Shown: piece by piece, positions 34,317-36,735 of the stretch
Layout of the letters: every line of letters begins with the position of its first letter
Position numbering within the stretch: the stretch's first letter is position 1
From: Alphaproteobacteria bacterium
Lineage (GTDB): Bacteria > Pseudomonadota > Alphaproteobacteria > Reyranellales > Reyranellaceae
Direction: 5' to 3'
DNA: 36,735 nt
NCBI GenBank assembly: GCA_010032545.1
Contig: RGPT01000010.1
Span: 1 to 36,735 of the forward strand
Position numbers and translations under genes: made by a program
The notes under the pieces: generated by a model
What the model saw: only the letters and a program-made list of their open reading frames with translations
What the model was told of the DNA's origin: nothing
Database searches by the model: none

Positions 34317-35222
34317 ATGACGACAGTCGACCCCGTCCAACGACGTGCGATGGCCTGCGGCCTCGCTGCCATATGCCTTTGGGGCGCTCTTGCCGCCCTG
34401 TCGGTGCTGGCCGGGGCAATTCCTCCCTTTCAGATGGTTGCCATGACGTTCACCGTCGGTGCGTCGCTCGGCATCGTCCGTGCCCGGCGGCGCGGCGTCG
34501 GCTGGGGCGAACTCGTGCGCTGGCCGGTGCGGGTCTGGCTGCTGGGCATCGCCGGCCTGTTCGGCTACCACGCGCTCTATTTCGGTGCGCTGCAGCTGGC
34601 ACCGCCGGCCGAAGCCAATCTCGTCAATTACCTCTGGCCCTTGCTGATCGTCCTGCTGTCGGCGCCGTTCGCTGCGGACAACGAGCGCGGGCGCCTGGCT
34701 TGGACCCATCTGGCCGGCGCGGGCCTCGGCTTCGCAGGCGTGGCGCTGCTGGCCTTCGGACGTGGCATCGGCTTCTCGGCCGATCACGCATTGGGCTATG
34801 GGCTGGCGCTCGGATGTGCCGTCACCTGGGCGCTCTATTCGGTCCTGTCGCGCCGCTTCGGCGAAACGCCGACCGACGCCATCGCCGCCTTCTGCGCGGC
34901 ATCGGCGCTGCTGTCACTGCTATGCCATCTCGTGTTCGAACGCACGGTTTGGCCGGCCTCGACGGAGGCGGGGCTCGCGGTGCTGGCGCTGGGCATCGGT
35001 CCGGCCGGCGGCGCGTTCTATCTCTGGGACCATGCCGTCAAGCGCGGCGACATCCGCGCCCTGGGAGCGCTGAGTTACGCAACGCCGATCCTGTCGACGG
35101 CATTGTTGATTGCCTGCGGCTTGGCGGAACCCACGGGCACGCTGCTGCTCGCGGCCGTGCTGGTCACCTCGGGCGCCGCCCTCGCCTCGCACGAGTTATG
35201 GCGACGCCGGGATATCAGCTAG
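34317..35222 (+). CDS. EamA/DMT-family transporter
   Basis: This 301-residue protein has ten predicted membrane helices in two EamA repeats. Marks include ACGLAAICLWGALAALSVLA in helix 1, APPAEANLVNYLWPLLIVLL, GAGLGFAGVALLAFGRG, GCAVTWALYSVLSRRFGE at the start of repeat two, and ALSYATPILSTALLIACGLA near the end. DMT exporters move amino acids and other metabolites; this subgroup (YLWPLLIVL) resembles the RarD/YddG-type aromatic amino acid exporters, which is a weak hint only. The start is ATG 34317, without a visible ribosome site. The stop overlaps the convergent cupin gene by 8 bases. Confidence 0.87.
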   Translation: MTTVDPVQRRAMACGLAAICLWGALAALSVLAGAIPPFQMVAMTFTVGASLGIVRARRRGVGWGELVRWPVRVWLLGIAGLFGYHALYFGALQLAPPAEANLVNYLWPLLIVLLSAPFAADNERGRLAWTHLAGAGLGFAGVALLAFGRGIGFSADHALGYGLALGCAVTWALYSVLSRRFGETPTDAIAAFCAASALLSLLCHLVFERTVWPASTEAGLAVLALGIGPAGGAFYLWDHAVKRGDIRALGALSYATPILSTALLIACGLAEPTGTLLLAAVLVTSGAALASHELWRRRDIS

Positions 35223-35634
35223 GGCCAGGTGCCCAGCCCGGGGGCGCAAGTTCGAAGCCGGCGAAATCGAAACCCGGCGCCACGGTACAACCGACCAGGG
35301 TCCAGTTGCCGAGCGAGCGCGCCGCCTGCCAGACGCCGCGCGGCACGACGATCTGCGGCGCCTCGCCAATGCCGAAGTCGGTGCCGAGTCGCAGGCGACG
35401 CACGGTACCGCCATCGTCGCTCATCGAAAGCTCGAGGGGCGCACCGGCGTAGTGATGCCAGGCCTCGTCGGCATCGACCTTGTGCCAATGCGAGCGCTCC
35501 CCGGCCTTGAGCAAAAAGTAAATCGCCGTGCTCGCGGCGCGACCGACGCCCGACGCCTGGAACGTCTCGCGGAAGCGGCCACCCTCGGGATGTGGCTGCA
35601 GGCCGAGCCGGGCAATGATGTCGTCGGGGTTCAC
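35215..35634 (-). CDS. Cupin superfamily protein (DUF985/cupin_5)
   Basis: This encodes about 139 residues of the DUF985 cupin family: IIARLGLQPHPEGGRFRETF, TAIYFLLKAGERSHWHKVDA, DEAWHHYAGAPLELSM, APQIVVPRGVWQAARSLGNW and TLVGCTVAPGFDFAGFELA. These short beta-barrels have metal-type His residues (HWH and HHY), but no activity is established. The start is taken as GTG 35634, which overlaps the stop of the upstream GST gene (GTGA) and begins just before the conserved region; an ATG at 35691 would lie inside the GST gene and add poorly conserved residues. It is translationally coupled to the GST gene. Confidence 0.82.
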   Translation of the reverse strand: MNPDDIIARLGLQPHPEGGRFRETFQASGVGRAASTAIYFLLKAGERSHWHKVDADEAWHHYAGAPLELSMSDDGGTVRRLRLGTDFGIGEAPQIVVPRGVWQAARSLGNWTLVGCTVAPGFDFAGFELAPPGWAPGPS

Positions 35635-36251
35635 GCCGGCGGCGGAACCGTCGCCTTCATCGACGGCAATTTCGAGAACGTCGCGAACCACTTGGCAAGC
35701 CTGGGGCGCTTGCCGCGCCAGTCGTGGCTGGCGAACCGGAAATCGAGATAGCCCAGCGCGCAGGCGATGGTGATGGTGCCGATACCGGGCTTGCCCTTGA
35801 GCGACTTGGCCTCGGCCTCGAGCTGGTCGAGCACACCGTCGATCTTCTTGATCTGGCCCTTGCTCCAGTCCGGCCAGCGCTTGTCCTCGGGCCGCAGGAA
35901 CCCTTCGTAGCGCGCCAGCAACGCGGCATCGAGCAGGCCGTCGCCCATCGCCTGCTGGCGCAACGCCACCCAGCGCGCGCGACCCTTGCGCGGGAAGAGC
36001 TTGCGGCCCTTGTGCTGGCTGTCGAGGTACTCGCAGATCACCGGCGAGTCGAAGAGGTCCATGCCCTTGACCGACAGCGCCGGGATCTTGCCGATGGGAT
36101 TGTGCTTGTCGACATCGGCATTGGGCGCCACCGGCGTCAGCCCAACGTTCACCATGTCCATCTTCTTGTCGAGACCGGTAAGCAGCGCCACCACCCGCAC
36201 CTTGCGGGCATAGGGGGACGACGGCGAGTAATAGAGCTTCATCTTGGCCAT
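35631..36251 (-). CDS. Glutathione S-transferase family protein
   Basis: This is a 206-residue GST: the N-terminal thioredoxin-like domain reads LYYSPSSPYARKVRVVALLT (Ser near residue 9-11 as likely catalytic hydroxyl), IGKIPALSVKGMDLFDSPVI with the cis-Pro and the Asp-Ser pair that binds glutathione, and ICEYLDSQ. The helical domain ends PGIGTITIACALGYLDFRF, with the N-capping segment slightly altered from the usual S-x2-D. AGGAGA precedes ATG 36251; the longer frame upstream is not conserved. It lies between a malate/lactate dehydrogenase gene and the cupin gene on the same strand. It is unrelated in sequence detail to the GST at 21442. Confidence 0.88.
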   Translation of the reverse strand: MAKMKLYYSPSSPYARKVRVVALLTGLDKKMDMVNVGLTPVAPNADVDKHNPIGKIPALSVKGMDLFDSPVICEYLDSQHKGRKLFPRKGRARWVALRQQAMGDGLLDAALLARYEGFLRPEDKRWPDWSKGQIKKIDGVLDQLEAEAKSLKGKPGIGTITIACALGYLDFRFASHDWRGKRPRLAKWFATFSKLPSMKATVPPPA

Positions 36252-36277
36252 GGTCGGTCTCCTGTCTTCCGGCGGCG

Positions 36278-36735
36278 TCAGGCGCCGGCCATCTGGGGAA
36301 TGTCGATATCGTTCAGGCGCACCTTGCGCGCGGTGTCGACGAGCTGCTGCCACGTCGTGGCATCGATCGGCACGCCGTTCTTCTCGCGGTCGACGCGACG
36401 CGCGCGTTCAGGCTCGCCCGGCGTCAGCACCTCCGGCACCCCCGGCTGTGGCTTGGCCGATTTCACCCACGTGATGAAGTTCTCGACCTCATCCTCGAAC
36501 ATCTCGGTGCCGCCCATCGATGCCGGATCGATGATGATCGACAGCATGTTGTTGATGATGTCGGTGCTGTCCTTCTTGATGGTGCGCGGCGAGTGGGTCT
36601 TGCCGCCGGTCAGCGCACCGGCCAGCAGGTCACAGATAACGGCGAGGCCGCCGCCCTTGTGCAGGCCGAACGGCAGGATCGCGCCGTAGGGCGGGTTGTA
36701 CATGACGCCGGGGTGGGTGGTCGGGCTGCCGGATG
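36278..36735 (-). CDS. Malate/L-lactate (Ldh2/YlbC-type) dehydrogenase, 5'-truncated by window edge
   Basis: This is the C-terminal part of an NAD(P)-dependent Ldh-family oxidoreductase (YlbC/ComC type, not the LDH/MDH Rossmann family). The frame stays open to the window edge, with SGSPTTHPG before the Met at 36703, so that Met is internal. Seen: GAILPFGLHKGGGLAVICDL, LAGALTGGKTHSP and the C-terminal EVLTPGEPERARRVDREKNG, VPIDATTWQQLVDTARKV. These enzymes oxidise malate, L-lactate, ureidoglycolate, sulfolactate or similar 2-hydroxy acids; the specificity region is outside the window. The GST gene starts 26 bases after the stop. Confidence 0.9.
   Translation of the reverse strand, partial: SGSPTTHPGVMYNPPYGAILPFGLHKGGGLAVICDLLAGALTGGKTHSPRTIKKDSTDIINNMLSIIIDPASMGGTEMFEDEVENFITWVKSAKPQPGVPEVLTPGEPERARRVDREKNGVPIDATTWQQLVDTARKVRLNDIDIPQMAGA

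Overview
The window is GC-rich, densely coded DNA from an alphaproteobacterium. The clearest sign is the run rpmH-rnpA-(yidD)-yidC-engB with argB and def close by, an order typical of that class. CcmI, DapD, GroEL and an RpmH of 44 residues fit the same group. I cannot name the genus from sequence alone. Gene content (patatin next to a 3-hydroxybutyrate-dehydrogenase-like remnant, many VOC, GST, LLM and 2-oxoglutarate oxygenase genes) suggests a free-living soil or water aerobe of the Rhodospirillales/Hyphomicrobiales type.

Layout. 1-4.5 kb: the 3' part of ccmI, a small Cys-containing protein, a stand-alone groEL without groES, a chimeric DUF1428 protein and a VOC protein. 4.5-8.6 kb: a leftward set nudB-UMF1 transporter-YdhR-like, divergent from dapD and a TauD-like oxygenase. 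8.6-11.6 kb: a SnoaL-like protein, then lemA-M48 protease-glycerophosphodiesterase. 11.6-14.5 kb: a catabolic-looking unit of a GntR regulator, an EctD-like PhyH oxygenase and a SAF-domain dehydrogenase. 14.5-16.3 kb: a long inverted repeat, then argB-def. 16.4-18.2 kb: accessory genes (2OG oxygenase, VOC protein, SoxR) lying between argB and engB. 18.1-21.3 kb: the engB-yidC-rnpA-rpmH ribosome/membrane-insertion operon, in which yidD is reduced to an N-terminal stub. 21.4-26.1 kb: a rightward redox group (GST, TVP38, MerA-like flavoprotein, DoxX, NDH-2). 26.2-30.7 kb: a Nudix hydrolase, an LLM flavin oxidoreductase, a GrdB/PrdB-type selenoprotein, its LysR neighbour and a divergent CPYC peroxiredoxin-like protein. 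30.7-36.7 kb: a dehydrogenase remnant, a patatin, an orphan histidine kinase, a DUF1499 membrane protein, an EamA transporter, a DUF985 cupin, a GST and a truncated malate/lactate dehydrogenase.

Most notable are: (1) a gene at 27849-29015 that standard gene calling would split in two at an in-frame UGA, here read as selenocysteine in a VPV-U-PAC motif followed by a SECIS-like hairpin at the expected distance; (2) a SoxR gene whose divergent VOC neighbour has a SoxR box inside a 19-bp promoter spacer, as in E. coli soxS; (3) the stub of yidD between rnpA and yidC; (4) an uncharacterised GntR/EctD-like oxygenase/SAF-dehydrogenase unit whose regulator gene appears to make a leaderless mRNA.

No tRNA, rRNA, CRISPR array, insertion sequence or phage gene was seen.
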